Shown in pieces: positions 27,690 through 36,759 of a stretch of 64,000 nucleotides of DNA. Source of the stretch: Sporanaerobium hydrogeniformans (GTDB lineage: Bacteria > Bacillota > Clostridia > Lachnospirales > Cellulosilyticaceae). The position numbers and the translations under genes are program-made. The DNA lies in NCBI RefSeq assembly GCF_002735925.1, contig NZ_PEDL01000003.1:1-64000 (forward strand), given 5' to 3'. The notes beneath the pieces are model-generated. The model saw only the letters and a program-made list of their open reading frames with translations. It was not told the DNA's origin and made no database searches. How positions within the stretch are numbered: position 1 is the stretch's first letter; each line of letters starts with the position of its first letter.

Positions 27690-27735
27690 AAAAATTTTTA
27701 GCTTCTCTTCAGCTAAAGAGAGGCTAAAAATTTTT
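27690..27735 (+). terminator. Terminator after hcp
   Basis: AAAAATTTTTAGC-TCTCTT pairs with AAAGAGA-GCTAAAAATTTTT around a five-base loop, just past the stop codon. Confidence 0.85.
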
Positions 27736-27831
27736 GTTTATTACATAGAAGAGTAGGTAGTTGATTGAAAAATTTTTGATTTTAGTATAGAATTAGCTTA
27801 GAAAAATTACTTAATTATTTAGGAATAGGAT

Positions 27832-28629
27832 GTGAGAGCTTTGAATGCTATAATAAAGGTTATAATCGGTGTTTTGATACCGTTATTTGGTACAACTATG
27901 GGTGCGGCAATGGTGTTTTTTATGAAAGGTGAAATGAAATCACGTTTGCAAAAGGCCTTACTTGGCTTTGCATCTGGAGTGATGATTGCAGCATCTGTTT
28001 GGTCACTCCTAATACCAGCAATTGATATGGCAGAAGCAGATGGTAAGATTGCATGGGTTCCAGCTGTAGTTGGTTTTTTGCTAGGTATTGGTTTTTTACT
28101 CCTACTAGACACGCTTATTCCGCATCTTCATTTTGCTTCAGAAGCACCTGAAGGCAGACCTAGTAAACTAGGAAAATCTTTTATGTTAGTGCTAGCAGTA
28201 ACTTTGCATAATATTCCTGAAGGGATGGCAGTTGGTGTAGTATTAGCAGGTATGCTCAGTGGTTCAACTGTTATTTCAGCAGCAGGTGCCTTTGCATTAG
28301 CAATAGGTATTGCTATTCAAAACTTTCCTGAAGGTGCCATTATATCTATGCCACTGGTGAGTAGTGGATTATCAAAAAAGAAGGCTTTCCAATATGGTTT
28401 TCTATCGGGAGTTGTGGAACCTGTTGGTGCAGTGGTAACGATTCTTCTTACATCACTGGTTACGCCAATCCTTCCTTATATCCTTTCATTTGCAGCAGGA
28501 GCCATGATTTATGTTGTAGTAGAAGAGCTTATTCCAGAAGCACAAGCTGGAGAGCATAGTAATATAGGTACCATTGGTGTGGCACTTGGATTTGCATTAA
28601 TGATGCTACTTGACGTAGCTTTAGGATAA
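27832..28629 (+). CDS. ZIP-family metal transporter
   Basis: 265 residues, about eight membrane helices. The two metal-binding helices are clear: LHNIPEGMAVGVVLAG and IAIQNFPEGAIISMPL, the ZIP pattern of the GufA/ZupT branch, which takes up zinc and other divalent metals. The end carries VVVEELIPEAQ. The chosen start is GTG 27832; its AGGA is very close, so TTG 27841 is a possible alternative start. It is followed by a perfect long hairpin, so it is monocistronic. Confidence 0.92.
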   Translation: MRALNAIIKVIIGVLIPLFGTTMGAAMVFFMKGEMKSRLQKALLGFASGVMIAASVWSLLIPAIDMAEADGKIAWVPAVVGFLLGIGFLLLLDTLIPHLHFASEAPEGRPSKLGKSFMLVLAVTLHNIPEGMAVGVVLAGMLSGSTVISAAGAFALAIGIAIQNFPEGAIISMPLVSSGLSKKKAFQYGFLSGVVEPVGAVVTILLTSLVTPILPYILSFAAGAMIYVVVEELIPEAQAGEHSNIGTIGVALGFALMMLLDVALG

Positions 28630-28642
28630 GTTTTGTATTTTT

Positions 28643-28702
28643 AAAAAGAGCCTTTAGGTATTGAAATTTATAATAAAATTTCAATACCTAAAGGCTCTTT
28701 TT
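28643..28702 (+). terminator. Long perfect-stem terminator after the ZIP gene
   Basis: The arms beginning AAAAAGAGCCTTTAGGTATT and ending in TTTTT pair perfectly over about 27 bases with a short AT loop. The T end gives a forward terminator; symmetry also suits a reverse one. Confidence 0.85.
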
Positions 28703-28778
28703 AAAAAAGTGAATGCTGTTAATTATCAACATTCTATGTTTTTGTTATAATACAGAAAATAGTAAATTTTGATAAAAA

Positions 28779-28808
28779 TTTACATCAATATATAAAATAT
28801 GCTATTAT
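28779..28808 (+). promoter_or_regulatory. Probable promoter of the Mo-hydroxylase cluster
   Basis: TTTACA (28779-28784) and TATTAT (28803-28808) are 18 bases apart. It is the best sigma-A match in the gap before the NTPase gene. The long leader that follows showed no recognisable Moco riboswitch. Confidence 0.5.
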
Positions 28809-28859
28809 AATTCGTGGAAAAATAAACATGAGGTGAGAAACCTATAGAGGTATAAGGAG

Positions 28860-29393
28860 ATGATTAAAAATATATTTATTACGGGAGAGAAACAAATCGG
28901 TAAATCAACACTCATCAATAAGTTGATTAAAGAAATGAAGTTTCAAGTAAGTGGTTTTCAAACATTGCCGTATGAAATAGAAAATCAGCGTATGGGATTT
29001 TACTTAAAAGGTCGAGTAGAAACGAAGGAGTATAGAAATGGTATGCCCATATCTATTCAGACCAGTGAAACAAACTGCATGCCAGTAACAGAGACTTTTG
29101 AGTCGTTAGGTGTTGAGGTATTAAGAAAGAGTTTGGAAGACTCTGGGTCTATTATACTAATGGATGAATTAGGACGATTAGAAAGGATGGCTACAAGATT
29201 TAATCACCAAGTATGGCAAGTGTTAGATAGTAACAAACTGGTGCTAGGTGTCTTACAACAAGTTCAGGTTCCTTTGTTAGAAGCCATTAAAAAACGACAA
29301 GATACACTGATTTTAATATTAAATCATCAGAATGCACTTGATGTACATATAAAAATAAAAGAAGAAGTAGAGAGGATTTTAAATAATGTCTAA
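28860..29393 (+). CDS. P-loop nucleoside-triphosphatase (NTPase_1/THEP1-like)
   Basis: 177 residues. Walker A is GEKQIGKST near the N-terminus and Walker B is IILMDELGRLE (about residues 98-108), the NTPase_1 pattern, small proteins that hydrolyse NTPs and are often found beside molybdenum-enzyme or other maturation genes. AAGGAG touches the ATG directly; AGAGG at nine bases is the more likely ribosome site. The gene opens the eight-gene cluster and overlaps the next by eight bases. An accessory role in enzyme maturation or metal loading is inferred. Confidence 0.85.
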   Translation: MIKNIFITGEKQIGKSTLINKLIKEMKFQVSGFQTLPYEIENQRMGFYLKGRVETKEYRNGMPISIQTSETNCMPVTETFESLGVEVLRKSLEDSGSIILMDELGRLERMATRFNHQVWQVLDSNKLVLGVLQQVQVPLLEAIKKRQDTLILILNHQNALDVHIKIKEEVERILNNV

Positions 29394-30465
29394 AAAAATT
29401 GTAAGTTTACTATTAAGTTTAGTAATTATAGGAACAAGTCTAGTAGGTTGTGCTAATAATAATACATCTACAGATGAGTCGCAAGCATCAGCTCCTATAG
29501 AAAATGTACAAGCAAGTAGTAAGCCAGAGCAAAACGAAGCAACAGTTACAGTAGTTGATCAATTAGGGCGAACAGTAGAATTTCCAAGAGAAATAAATCG
29601 TATTGTATCATCTTATTATATTTCATCCTCCTTACTGATTGCACTTGGTGCAGAAGATAAAGTAGTAGGGCTTGAAATGAAAGCAGATACACGTGAAATT
29701 TATAAAAAGGCAGCACCAGAATTTTTAGAATTACCAGGTGTGGGGACAAGTAAGAGTATTAGTGTAGAAGAAACACTTGCCCTTAAACCAGACCTTGTCA
29801 TCTTACCTTACCGTTTAGAAGAATTTGTAGAACAATTTGAAGCGTTAAATATACCTATTATCGTTGTAGAACCAGAAAGTATGGATCAATTTTTAGAGTG
29901 TATTACCTTAATTGGAAAAGCTATTGGGGAAGAAGAAAGAGCAGGAGCCCTTTTAAGTTACTATGAAGAAAAAATAGGTGAAATACGTCAATTAACTGAA
30001 GGGCTAGAGGAAAGACCTCGCGTTTATATGTCAGGTGGTTCAAGTGCTTTTACCACTTGTACAGCTAATATGTATCAAAATGATTTAATTCATCTTGCAG
30101 GTGGTCAAAATGTATCTGAAGAGTTAACAGATGGTTATTGGGCGAATGTATCAGCTGAACAAATCTTAGCATGGGATCCAGAATTTATATTTAATGTGAA
30201 TTACGCAAGCTATGATAAGAGTGAATTAACGGGCGATGCACAGCTAACATCAGTGAGTGCTATTAAAGAAGAGAGAGTGTATACCTTCCCTTCTGTATTA
30301 GAAGCTTGGGATTATCCAACACCATCATCTATTTTAGGCATATTGTGGCTCACACAAAAGCTTCACCCAGAGCTTTATTCAGTAGAAGCTTATACAAAGG
30401 ATGCACAAGATTTTTATAAGACATTTTATGATATCGAGATTACACAGGAGGATATGGGACTATGA
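29386..30465 (+). CDS. ABC importer substrate-binding lipoprotein (BtuF/FepB type)
   Basis: 359 residues. The signal peptide ends in a lipobox (SLVGC), followed by a Ser/Gln-rich linker and a periplasmic-binding class III fold: VTVVDQLGRTVEFPREINRI, then VEETLALKPDLVIL and the second lobe from RVYMSGGSS. These proteins carry iron-siderophores, cobalamin, heme or molybdate/tungstate. It overlaps the NTPase gene and the permease, in the usual binding protein-permease-ATPase order. Given its position beside a molybdenum hydroxylase, molybdate or tungstate is plausible; a cobalamin or iron ligand is not excluded. Confidence 0.88.
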   Translation: MSKKIVSLLLSLVIIGTSLVGCANNNTSTDESQASAPIENVQASSKPEQNEATVTVVDQLGRTVEFPREINRIVSSYYISSSLLIALGAEDKVVGLEMKADTREIYKKAAPEFLELPGVGTSKSISVEETLALKPDLVILPYRLEEFVEQFEALNIPIIVVEPESMDQFLECITLIGKAIGEEERAGALLSYYEEKIGEIRQLTEGLEERPRVYMSGGSSAFTTCTANMYQNDLIHLAGGQNVSEELTDGYWANVSAEQILAWDPEFIFNVNYASYDKSELTGDAQLTSVSAIKEERVYTFPSVLEAWDYPTPSSILGILWLTQKLHPELYSVEAYTKDAQDFYKTFYDIEITQEDMGL

Positions 30466-31463
30466 TTCAGAGGTGCCCATATAAGCGGAAGTTATTAGTT
30501 GCAATAGGTATACTTTTAGCTTTAAGCGGTATGGCACTTATGATAGGAAGATATCCTATGTCACTTGAAGAATTAGGAGAGGTGCTATTGGGAAGAGATA
30601 CCACCTCTTCTCTTTATACCTTAATCATGCAAATTCGTTTGCCGCGTATAGTTATTGTAATACTTAGTGGAGGTGCATTATCTTTGGCTGGTACCATTTA
30701 CCAAGGTTTATTTCAAAATCCTTTGGTGTCTCCAGATGTACTAGGTGTTAGTTCAGGATGCGGTGTGGGAGCTATTTTAGCTATTTTATTTTTTCCACGG
30801 TTTCCTCATGCGCTTCAAATGATGGCTTTTTGTGGAGGTATTGTAGCTGTTATCCTTGCACTTATTATGGCAAGGATGAGTAAGGCTAATAAGTTATTAG
30901 GACTTGTTATTGCAGGCATTGTTATAAGTTCTGTTGCTTCAGCCATTACCATGCTTCTTAAGTATGGGGCAGATCCTTATAAACAACTTCCTACTATAGA
31001 ATTTTGGTTGATGGGAGGTTTTTATAAAGCAAACTGGGAAAGATTTGGACTCATATGGCCTAGTATAGGCGTAGGTATTGTTACTTTATTTATACTGAGA
31101 TGGCCTCTTAAGGTTTTAACATTAGGAGATGAAGAAGCTGCCACTTTAGGTGTGAATGTGAAGTCTATTAGAATAATAGCCATTGGTGCAGTCACACTGC
31201 TTGTAGCAGCTGTTGTATCAGTAGCAGGTGTGATTAGTTGGATTGGCTTAGTGGCACCACATATTGTTAAACTTTTAGTGGGTAATAATTTAGAGAAAGA
31301 AATGCCTATGAGTTTATGTATAGGAGCCATTTTATTATTAGTGGCAGACACATTAGCTAGATCTTTGTATGCAGCAGAAATCCCAGTAAGTGTGTTAACC
31401 ACCTTTGTAGGTGCTCCTTTCTTAACACATTTATTGTATCAAAGAGGCAGGGCAGAGCAATGA
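30462..31463 (+). CDS. FecCD-type ABC importer permease
   Basis: 333 residues, about ten membrane helices. Family landmarks are LPRIVIVILSGGALSLAGTI, YQGLFQNPLVSPDVLGVSSG, and GVISWIGLVAPHIVKLLVG near the coupling helix. This is the permease type of BtuC, FhuB and MolB importers, working as a dimer. The start is embedded in the previous stop (ATGA), as is the next gene's start in this stop, so translation of the three importer genes is coupled. Confidence 0.93.
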   Translation: MIQRCPYKRKLLVAIGILLALSGMALMIGRYPMSLEELGEVLLGRDTTSSLYTLIMQIRLPRIVIVILSGGALSLAGTIYQGLFQNPLVSPDVLGVSSGCGVGAILAILFFPRFPHALQMMAFCGGIVAVILALIMARMSKANKLLGLVIAGIVISSVASAITMLLKYGADPYKQLPTIEFWLMGGFYKANWERFGLIWPSIGVGIVTLFILRWPLKVLTLGDEEAATLGVNVKSIRIIAIGAVTLLVAAVVSVAGVISWIGLVAPHIVKLLVGNNLEKEMPMSLCIGAILLLVADTLARSLYAAEIPVSVLTTFVGAPFLTHLLYQRGRAEQ

Positions 31464-32257
31464 GTCTTTATATAAAAAATATCAAACTAAAACGTGGATC
31501 AAATGTAGTTATAGAGGATTTTAGTTTACATATCAAACAAGGTGAACTTGTGGCAGTTTTAGGGCTGAATGGAATAGGAAAGACAACACTTATCAAGGCT
31601 ATAGCTGGTCTTTTACCAGTGGTTCAAGGAGACATCTTTTTGAATAATACACCTATTAGTAAGATGAAACCTAAGGAGCGTGCCCAAAACCTAGCCTATA
31701 TGCCACAACAGATGGCATATGACTTATCCTATACAGTAAGTGATTTTATTTTAATGGGCATTACACCTTATTTAGATTTTTGGCAGACACCTAGGAGAAG
31801 TGATGATGAGGAAGTAGAGAAAGTTTTAAATGCTTTAAATCTTAGTTATCTCAAAGCAAGCCGGCTTAGTCAGATAAGTGGTGGAGAAAGACAAATGGTT
31901 TACCTAGCTAGGGCACTTATGCAAAAGGCAAGTGTAATGCTATTAGATGAACCGACTGCTTATCTAGATTTTAAACGCCAGCATGAATTTTTACATACCT
32001 TAAAGAAGGTCAAGGAGCAGGCTAATAAAGCCATTTTAATAGCCATTCATGATCCGAATCTGGCTTTACAGTATGCAGACCGGATTGTTATCCTTCATCA
32101 TAAGCAAATGCTTGGAGTAGTTTGTCTCACTGAAGAGGGAGATAAAGATAGAAAAGAGGCTAAAAGAGTACTTATTAAGCTTTTAAAGAAAGCTTATGGG
32201 GAAGAGGTAGAGTTTAATCAAGACATAGAAAGTAGTATTTTATATCGTCAGAAGTAG
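31460..32257 (+). CDS. ABC importer ATP-binding protein
   Basis: 265 residues. Walker A GLNGIGKTT, ABC signature ISGGERQ, Walker B VMLLDEPTAYLD and the H-loop in IHDPNL are all present. It powers the importer encoded by the two preceding genes. The C-terminal 40 residues (after the H-loop region) are slightly long and basic. It starts inside the permease stop (ATGA). Confidence 0.93.
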   Translation: MSLYIKNIKLKRGSNVVIEDFSLHIKQGELVAVLGLNGIGKTTLIKAIAGLLPVVQGDIFLNNTPISKMKPKERAQNLAYMPQQMAYDLSYTVSDFILMGITPYLDFWQTPRRSDDEEVEKVLNALNLSYLKASRLSQISGGERQMVYLARALMQKASVMLLDEPTAYLDFKRQHEFLHTLKKVKEQANKAILIAIHDPNLALQYADRIVILHHKQMLGVVCLTEEGDKDRKEAKRVLIKLLKKAYGEEVEFNQDIESSILYRQK

Positions 32258-32270
32258 AGGAGAAGTAGAT

Positions 32271-33047
32271 ATGATTACAATTAAGGAGTATTTTGTAGCA
32301 AATAGCTTAGAAGAAGCTTATAACAAGCTGGTAAGTGGAAAGAACAATAGCATTCTAGGTGGCATGATGTGGCTTAGAATGCAAAACAAAAGGGTGCCTG
32401 TGGCTATTGATTTATCTCAGCTTGGACTCAATCAAATTGAAGAAAAAGAAGATGTCATTGAAATTGGTGCCATGACTAGCCTGAGACAAATGGAAGAAAG
32501 CAAGGTATTAGAAGCCTATTTTGGTCCTCTCTTTAAAGAAGCCTTTTCTCATATTGTAGGGACACAGTTTAGAAATACAGCAACTATTGGGGGAAGTGTT
32601 TTTTCACGTTTTGGCTTTTCAGATCCTCTAACAGTTTTATTAGCTTTAGATGTAAAGGTTGAGCTGTACGGGGCAGGCATTATGTCTTTAGAAAAATTTA
32701 TGAAATTACCTCCTAAGAAAGATCTTTTAGTCAAACTTATTTTAAGGAAACAAAACCTAAAAGCTGTGTATAAATGTCAACGTCAGACAGCCACAGATTT
32801 TCCTAATTTAACAGTTTGTATCAGTAAGACAGACCATCACTATAAAATTGTAGTAGGTGCTAGACCATCAAAAGCAAAACTTGCATACAGCGGGATGAAA
32901 AAGCTTCAAGATGGATGTGAAATAGATGAAGTTGCAGAAGCTGTTGTAAGAGAGCTTAACTTTGGGACGAATATAAGAGCTAGCAAAGATTATCGCATGC
33001 ATTTAGCAAAAGTATTAGTGAGAAGAGGCTTAGAGGAACTTATTTAA
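32271..33047 (+). CDS. Molybdenum hydroxylase, FAD-binding subunit
   Basis: 258 residues, medium subunit size. The flavin motif is ATIGGSVFSRFGFSDPLT (the usual TIGGN..A.P..D with changes) after an N-terminal NSILGGMMWLRMQNKR stretch (the usual ILAGGTDL.. region). The domain binds FAD and passes electrons from the iron-sulfur subunit to the acceptor. It follows the ABC importer by 13 bases and precedes the iron-sulfur subunit, in the FAD-FeS-Mo order common in clostridial xanthine and related hydroxylases. Confidence 0.88.
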   Translation: MITIKEYFVANSLEEAYNKLVSGKNNSILGGMMWLRMQNKRVPVAIDLSQLGLNQIEEKEDVIEIGAMTSLRQMEESKVLEAYFGPLFKEAFSHIVGTQFRNTATIGGSVFSRFGFSDPLTVLLALDVKVELYGAGIMSLEKFMKLPPKKDLLVKLILRKQNLKAVYKCQRQTATDFPNLTVCISKTDHHYKIVVGARPSKAKLAYSGMKKLQDGCEIDEVAEAVVRELNFGTNIRASKDYRMHLAKVLVRRGLEELI

Positions 33048-33106
33048 CCTAGTAATAGAAAAACGATTTAGATTATAAATCATACAGAGGTAAGGATGGT
33101 AGATAA

Positions 33107-33559
33107 ATGAAAATAAGGGTATGGATTAATGAGAAGCTTTATGAAGATGAAGTAGCAGCAGACCTGATGCTAATTGACTATATACGTTCAAAAGGGTATT
33201 ACAGTGTAAAAAGAGGATGTGAAACGACAAACTGTGGGCTTTGTACAGTTTGGCTAGAGGGAGTACCTGTGTTATCCTGTGCTGTATTAGCAGTAAGAGC
33301 TCATGGAAAAAAAGTGACCACTTTAGAGGGATTAGAAGAAGAAGCACGCGTTTTTGGTGATTTTTTAGCTAAGGAAGGTGCAGAGCAATGTGGTTTTTGT
33401 AGTCCAGGATTTATTATGAATGTATTAGCCATGAAGCGAGAACTTAAAAATCCTGGTGAACAGGATATCAAAGCATATTTGGCGGGCAACTTATGTAGAT
33501 GCACAGGGTATATGGGGCAACTGCGTGCCATTCAAGCTTATTTGCAGGAGGAAGCATAA
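33107..33559 (+). CDS. Molybdenum hydroxylase, [2Fe-2S] subunit
   Basis: 150 residues. Ligands for both clusters are visible: the ferredoxin-type CETTNCGLCTVW...LSC and the C-terminal CGFCSPG...CRCTG. This is the small subunit that links the Mo centre with FAD. It starts at ATG 33107, about 60 bases after the FAD subunit, and ends one base before the large subunit begins. Confidence 0.95.
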   Translation: MKIRVWINEKLYEDEVAADLMLIDYIRSKGYYSVKRGCETTNCGLCTVWLEGVPVLSCAVLAVRAHGKKVTTLEGLEEEARVFGDFLAKEGAEQCGFCSPGFIMNVLAMKRELKNPGEQDIKAYLAGNLCRCTGYMGQLRAIQAYLQEEA

Positions 33560-33560
33560 A

Positions 33561-35840
33561 ATGAGATATATAAGTAAAGATGTAAAGAAAATAGATGCTA
33601 CAGCTCTTGTAACAGGAAAACCAGTCTATACAGCAGATATGTTGCCTAAAGAATGCCTCGTGGTTAAAGTATTAAGAAGTCCACATGCTTATGCTAGAAT
33701 AAAAAGTATTAATAAAGCCATTGCACTTAAGGTGCCAGGTATAGAAGCAGTTTATACTTATGAAGATGTACCACGTATACGTTTTACTATGGCAGGTCAG
33801 TCTTATCCAGAGCCAAGTCCATATGACCGTTATATATTAGAAGAATATGTACGTTATGTGGGAGATGTAGTAGCTATTGTAGCGGGGGAAAGTGAGGAAG
33901 CTATTAGTAAAGCATTTAAGCTCATTAAAGTAGAGTATGAAGTATTCGAACCTGTTCTTGATTTTACTAAGGCCTTAGATCACCCAATAGTTATTCATCC
34001 AGAAGAAGATTATCATAACAATTTCCCAATAGGCGGAGATAGAATGCGTAATCTATGTGCTTCCGAAAGTATGGTATATGGGGATTTAGAAGCAGCCTTT
34101 GCTGAAAGTGATGTAATTGTTGAAAATGTTTATCATACGAAAGCCAATGCACAAGCCATGATGGAGACTTTTAGAACGTATAGTTATTTAGACCATAATG
34201 GAAGACTTACTTTAGTATCTAGTACTCAAATTCCTTTCCATGTCAGACGACATGTAGCAAGAGCTTTAGGACTTTCTAAAACAAAGGTGCGTGTCATTAA
34301 GCCAAGGATTGGCGGTGGCTTTGGAGCGAAACAAACCATGGTTTCAGAAATTTACCCAGCCTTTGTCACTCAAAAAACAGGCAAGCCTGCGGCTATGATC
34401 TTTACAAGAGAAGAAACTTTTAAAGCCTCTACAAGCCGTCATGAAATGCAAATACGTGTTAAAGTAGGAAGTGATAAGGAAGGTAATATTAAAGCTATTG
34501 ACCTTTATACTTTATCCAATACAGGAGCTTATGGAGAGCATGCTTCTACTGTAGTGGGGCTTTCAGGACATAAGACCATACCTCTCTATAATAAAGCAAA
34601 GGCCTTTAAATTTAGTTATGATGTGGTTTATAGCAATACTATGTCAGCCGGTGCTTTTAGAGGTTATGGGGCAACACAAGGGATTTTTGCTTTAGAAAGT
34701 ATTATGAATGAGTTGGCAAGTAAACTCGGTATAGATCCTGTTGAACTGCGTTTAAAGAATATTGCACAAGAAGGCGAAGTGATGCCTGCTTATTATGATA
34801 ATAGGCTGGAAAGTACAGCACTTAAAGAATGTCTTTTAAAAGGAAAAGAGCTCATTGGTTGGGATGAGAAATACCCTTATAAACAAGTAGGTAAAAATAA
34901 AGTGCGCTCAGTGGGTATGGCGATGACCATGCAAGGTTCAGCTATTGCTAATATTGACGTAGCAGCAGTAGAAATTAGACTTGGAGATGATGGTTTTTAT
35001 ACCCTTATGATTGGTGCAACAGATATGGGAACAGGTTGTGACACTATCCTTGCTCAAATTGCAGCAGAATGTTTAGATTGTGAGATGGATAAAATTGTTG
35101 TAACAGGTGTGGATACAGATATCTCACCATTTGATGCCGGATCCTATGCTTCTAGTACCACTTACTTAACTGGTCAAGCAGTTATTAATACGTGTGAAGC
35201 CTTAAAAGAAAAAATGATTAAGGCAGCAGCTAAGGTATTGGAGGTTTCAAAAGAAGAAATTATTTTTACAGGAGAACAATTTGAAACATCAGATGGAAAT
35301 AAAGTGTTAACCCTTAAAGAATTAGGGGAAGGGCAAGTAGTCGGTAATATGAGTGAATATTTATCAGCTACGAAATCTCATTCCAGTCCAACTTCACCAC
35401 CACCCTTTATGACTGGTTTTGTAGAGCTTGAAATCGATACAGAAACAGGTGAAATGGAAATCATTGATTATGTAGGGGTAGTAGACTGTGGTACTGTGAT
35501 TAATACGTCTTTAGCTAGAATTCAAGCTGAAGGTGGTATTGTACAAGGAATCGGTATGGCCCTTTATGAAGATATTCAGTATAATGCACAAGGAAAAATG
35601 ATGAATAACTCCTTTATGCAGTATAAAATCCCATCACGTTTAGATGTAGGAAAAATACGTGTAGCCTTTGAAAGCAGTTATGAACCAACAGGACCATTTG
35701 GTGCGAAGTCCATAGGAGAAGTTGTTATTAATACACCTTCGCCGGCCTTAGCGCATGCTGTATTTAATGGAACAGGTGTTGCAGTTAGGGAATTACCTAT
35801 TACACCTGAAAAAATTGTTATGGGTATGCTGAAGCAATGA
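33561..35840 (+). CDS. Molybdenum hydroxylase, molybdopterin-binding subunit (xanthine dehydrogenase family)
   Basis: 759 residues from ATG 33561, with AGGAGG at 33546-33551; the frame from 33456 overlaps the previous gene. Motifs include the N-terminal VTGKPVYTADM, the Mo-site PRIGGGFGAKQ, GAFRGYGATQG (where an Arg contacts substrate in xanthine dehydrogenases), and GPFGAKSIGEVVI with the catalytic Glu. The enzyme hydroxylates a heteroaromatic or aldehyde substrate using water. Xanthine, hypoxanthine or another purine is possible; the substrate and any selenium dependence cannot be read from the sequence, and no selD, yqeB or yqeC gene is in the window. Confidence 0.95.
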   Translation: MRYISKDVKKIDATALVTGKPVYTADMLPKECLVVKVLRSPHAYARIKSINKAIALKVPGIEAVYTYEDVPRIRFTMAGQSYPEPSPYDRYILEEYVRYVGDVVAIVAGESEEAISKAFKLIKVEYEVFEPVLDFTKALDHPIVIHPEEDYHNNFPIGGDRMRNLCASESMVYGDLEAAFAESDVIVENVYHTKANAQAMMETFRTYSYLDHNGRLTLVSSTQIPFHVRRHVARALGLSKTKVRVIKPRIGGGFGAKQTMVSEIYPAFVTQKTGKPAAMIFTREETFKASTSRHEMQIRVKVGSDKEGNIKAIDLYTLSNTGAYGEHASTVVGLSGHKTIPLYNKAKAFKFSYDVVYSNTMSAGAFRGYGATQGIFALESIMNELASKLGIDPVELRLKNIAQEGEVMPAYYDNRLESTALKECLLKGKELIGWDEKYPYKQVGKNKVRSVGMAMTMQGSAIANIDVAAVEIRLGDDGFYTLMIGATDMGTGCDTILAQIAAECLDCEMDKIVVTGVDTDISPFDAGSYASSTTYLTGQAVINTCEALKEKMIKAAAKVLEVSKEEIIFTGEQFETSDGNKVLTLKELGEGQVVGNMSEYLSATKSHSSPTSPPPFMTGFVELEIDTETGEMEIIDYVGVVDCGTVINTSLARIQAEGGIVQGIGMALYEDIQYNAQGKMMNNSFMQYKIPSRLDVGKIRVAFESSYEPTGPFGAKSIGEVVINTPSPALAHAVFNGTGVAVRELPITPEKIVMGMLKQ

Positions 35841-36448
35841 AAATAACTGCTATTATTTTAGCTTCTGGGTTTAGTAAGCGTTTTAAAGGAAATAAACTTC
35901 TTGCCTTATATGAAGAAAAACCACTTATTATGCATGTTATTGACAAGGTAATAAGACAAGATTTTTATGAAGTGATTATCGTATCACAGTATGATGAAAT
36001 TCTTAGTTTAGTAAGTAGTGCTAGAAGCATAAAGGGCATCATCAAATTTATAAAAAATAACAATCCACAAAGAGGCATCAGTGAATCCATTAAATTAGGG
36101 GTTAAGGTAAGTCAGCCTTGTGATGCTTATATGTTTTTTGTAGGAGATGCTCCCCTTATAGGAGGAGAAACAATAGAAAATATGATAGGTATGTATAAAA
36201 CCCTAGAGGCAAAAGAAACAGCCATACTCTGTCCAGTTTATGAAGGAGAAAGGGGCAATCCTGTTATCTTTGCTAAGACCTATAAAGAAGAACTTATGGG
36301 ACTAAGTGGGGATGAAGGAGGAAAACAGCTTATAGCTAGACATAAAGAGCGTGTGATTGGGTATGAGATAGACCATCACAAGGAACTGTTTGATATTGAC
36401 ACGCAGCTAGATTTTAATCAACTGCTTCAAATGAATCAAATAGATTAA
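35837..36448 (+). CDS. mocA: Molybdenum cofactor cytidylyltransferase, MocA-like
   Basis: 203 residues with an NTP-transferase fold: IILASGFSKRFKGNKLLALY (nucleotide loop, with Lys), the central VGDAPLI and GNPVIF. This is the MobA/MocA group that joins CMP to molybdopterin to form the cytosine dinucleotide cofactor used by xanthine-dehydrogenase-family enzymes. It overlaps the large subunit by four bases (ATGA), in agreement with a role in its cofactor. It closes the cluster; a terminator follows. Confidence 0.92.
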   Translation: MKITAIILASGFSKRFKGNKLLALYEEKPLIMHVIDKVIRQDFYEVIIVSQYDEILSLVSSARSIKGIIKFIKNNNPQRGISESIKLGVKVSQPCDAYMFFVGDAPLIGGETIENMIGMYKTLEAKETAILCPVYEGERGNPVIFAKTYKEELMGLSGDEGGKQLIARHKERVIGYEIDHHKELFDIDTQLDFNQLLQMNQID

Positions 36449-36489
36449 ATATTAATTATATTCATAAATTTAAAGAAATGTTGTTAAGG

Positions 36490-36545
36490 AGGACTTTCAG
36501 GTTTTGAAGTTTTATTATAAATTTCAAAGCCTGAAAGTCCTTTTT
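36490..36545 (+). terminator. Terminator of the Mo-hydroxylase cluster
   Basis: AGGACTTTCAGG pairs with CCTGAAAGTCCT (36530-36541), with an inner TTTTGAA/TTCAAA arm, followed by five T. Confidence 0.85.
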
Positions 36546-36668
36546 GTAAAGAGTAGAAAGGAATCAATCAAACAGTCATTAATGCCAGTGTTAGAATAGG
36601 TTATGGATATAAAAAACTGAGTTCTTAACGAAAATAAAAATAACTAAAGAAGAGAGGTTATTTTTGCT

Positions 36669-36697
36669 TTGTCAGATGGGCAACTTACTGGTATGAT
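36669..36697 (+). promoter_or_regulatory. Promoter before the GTPase-nuclease gene
   Basis: TTGTCA (36669-36674) and TATGAT (36692-36697) are 17 bases apart. A hairpin (AAAAATAAC with GTTATTTTT, 36636-36665) lies just upstream. The leader to the ATG is about 55 bases. Confidence 0.6.
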
Positions 36698-36759
36698 AGT
36701 AATAAGAGACAAGCGATAGTAATCGAGGTTACTCATATGATGAGAAATAGATAACATAA

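Noticed and set aside
29386-32257. Firm naming as a cobalamin, siderophore or molybdate importer
   Set aside because: The family alone does not reveal the ligand; only the neighbouring molybdenum genes favour molybdate.
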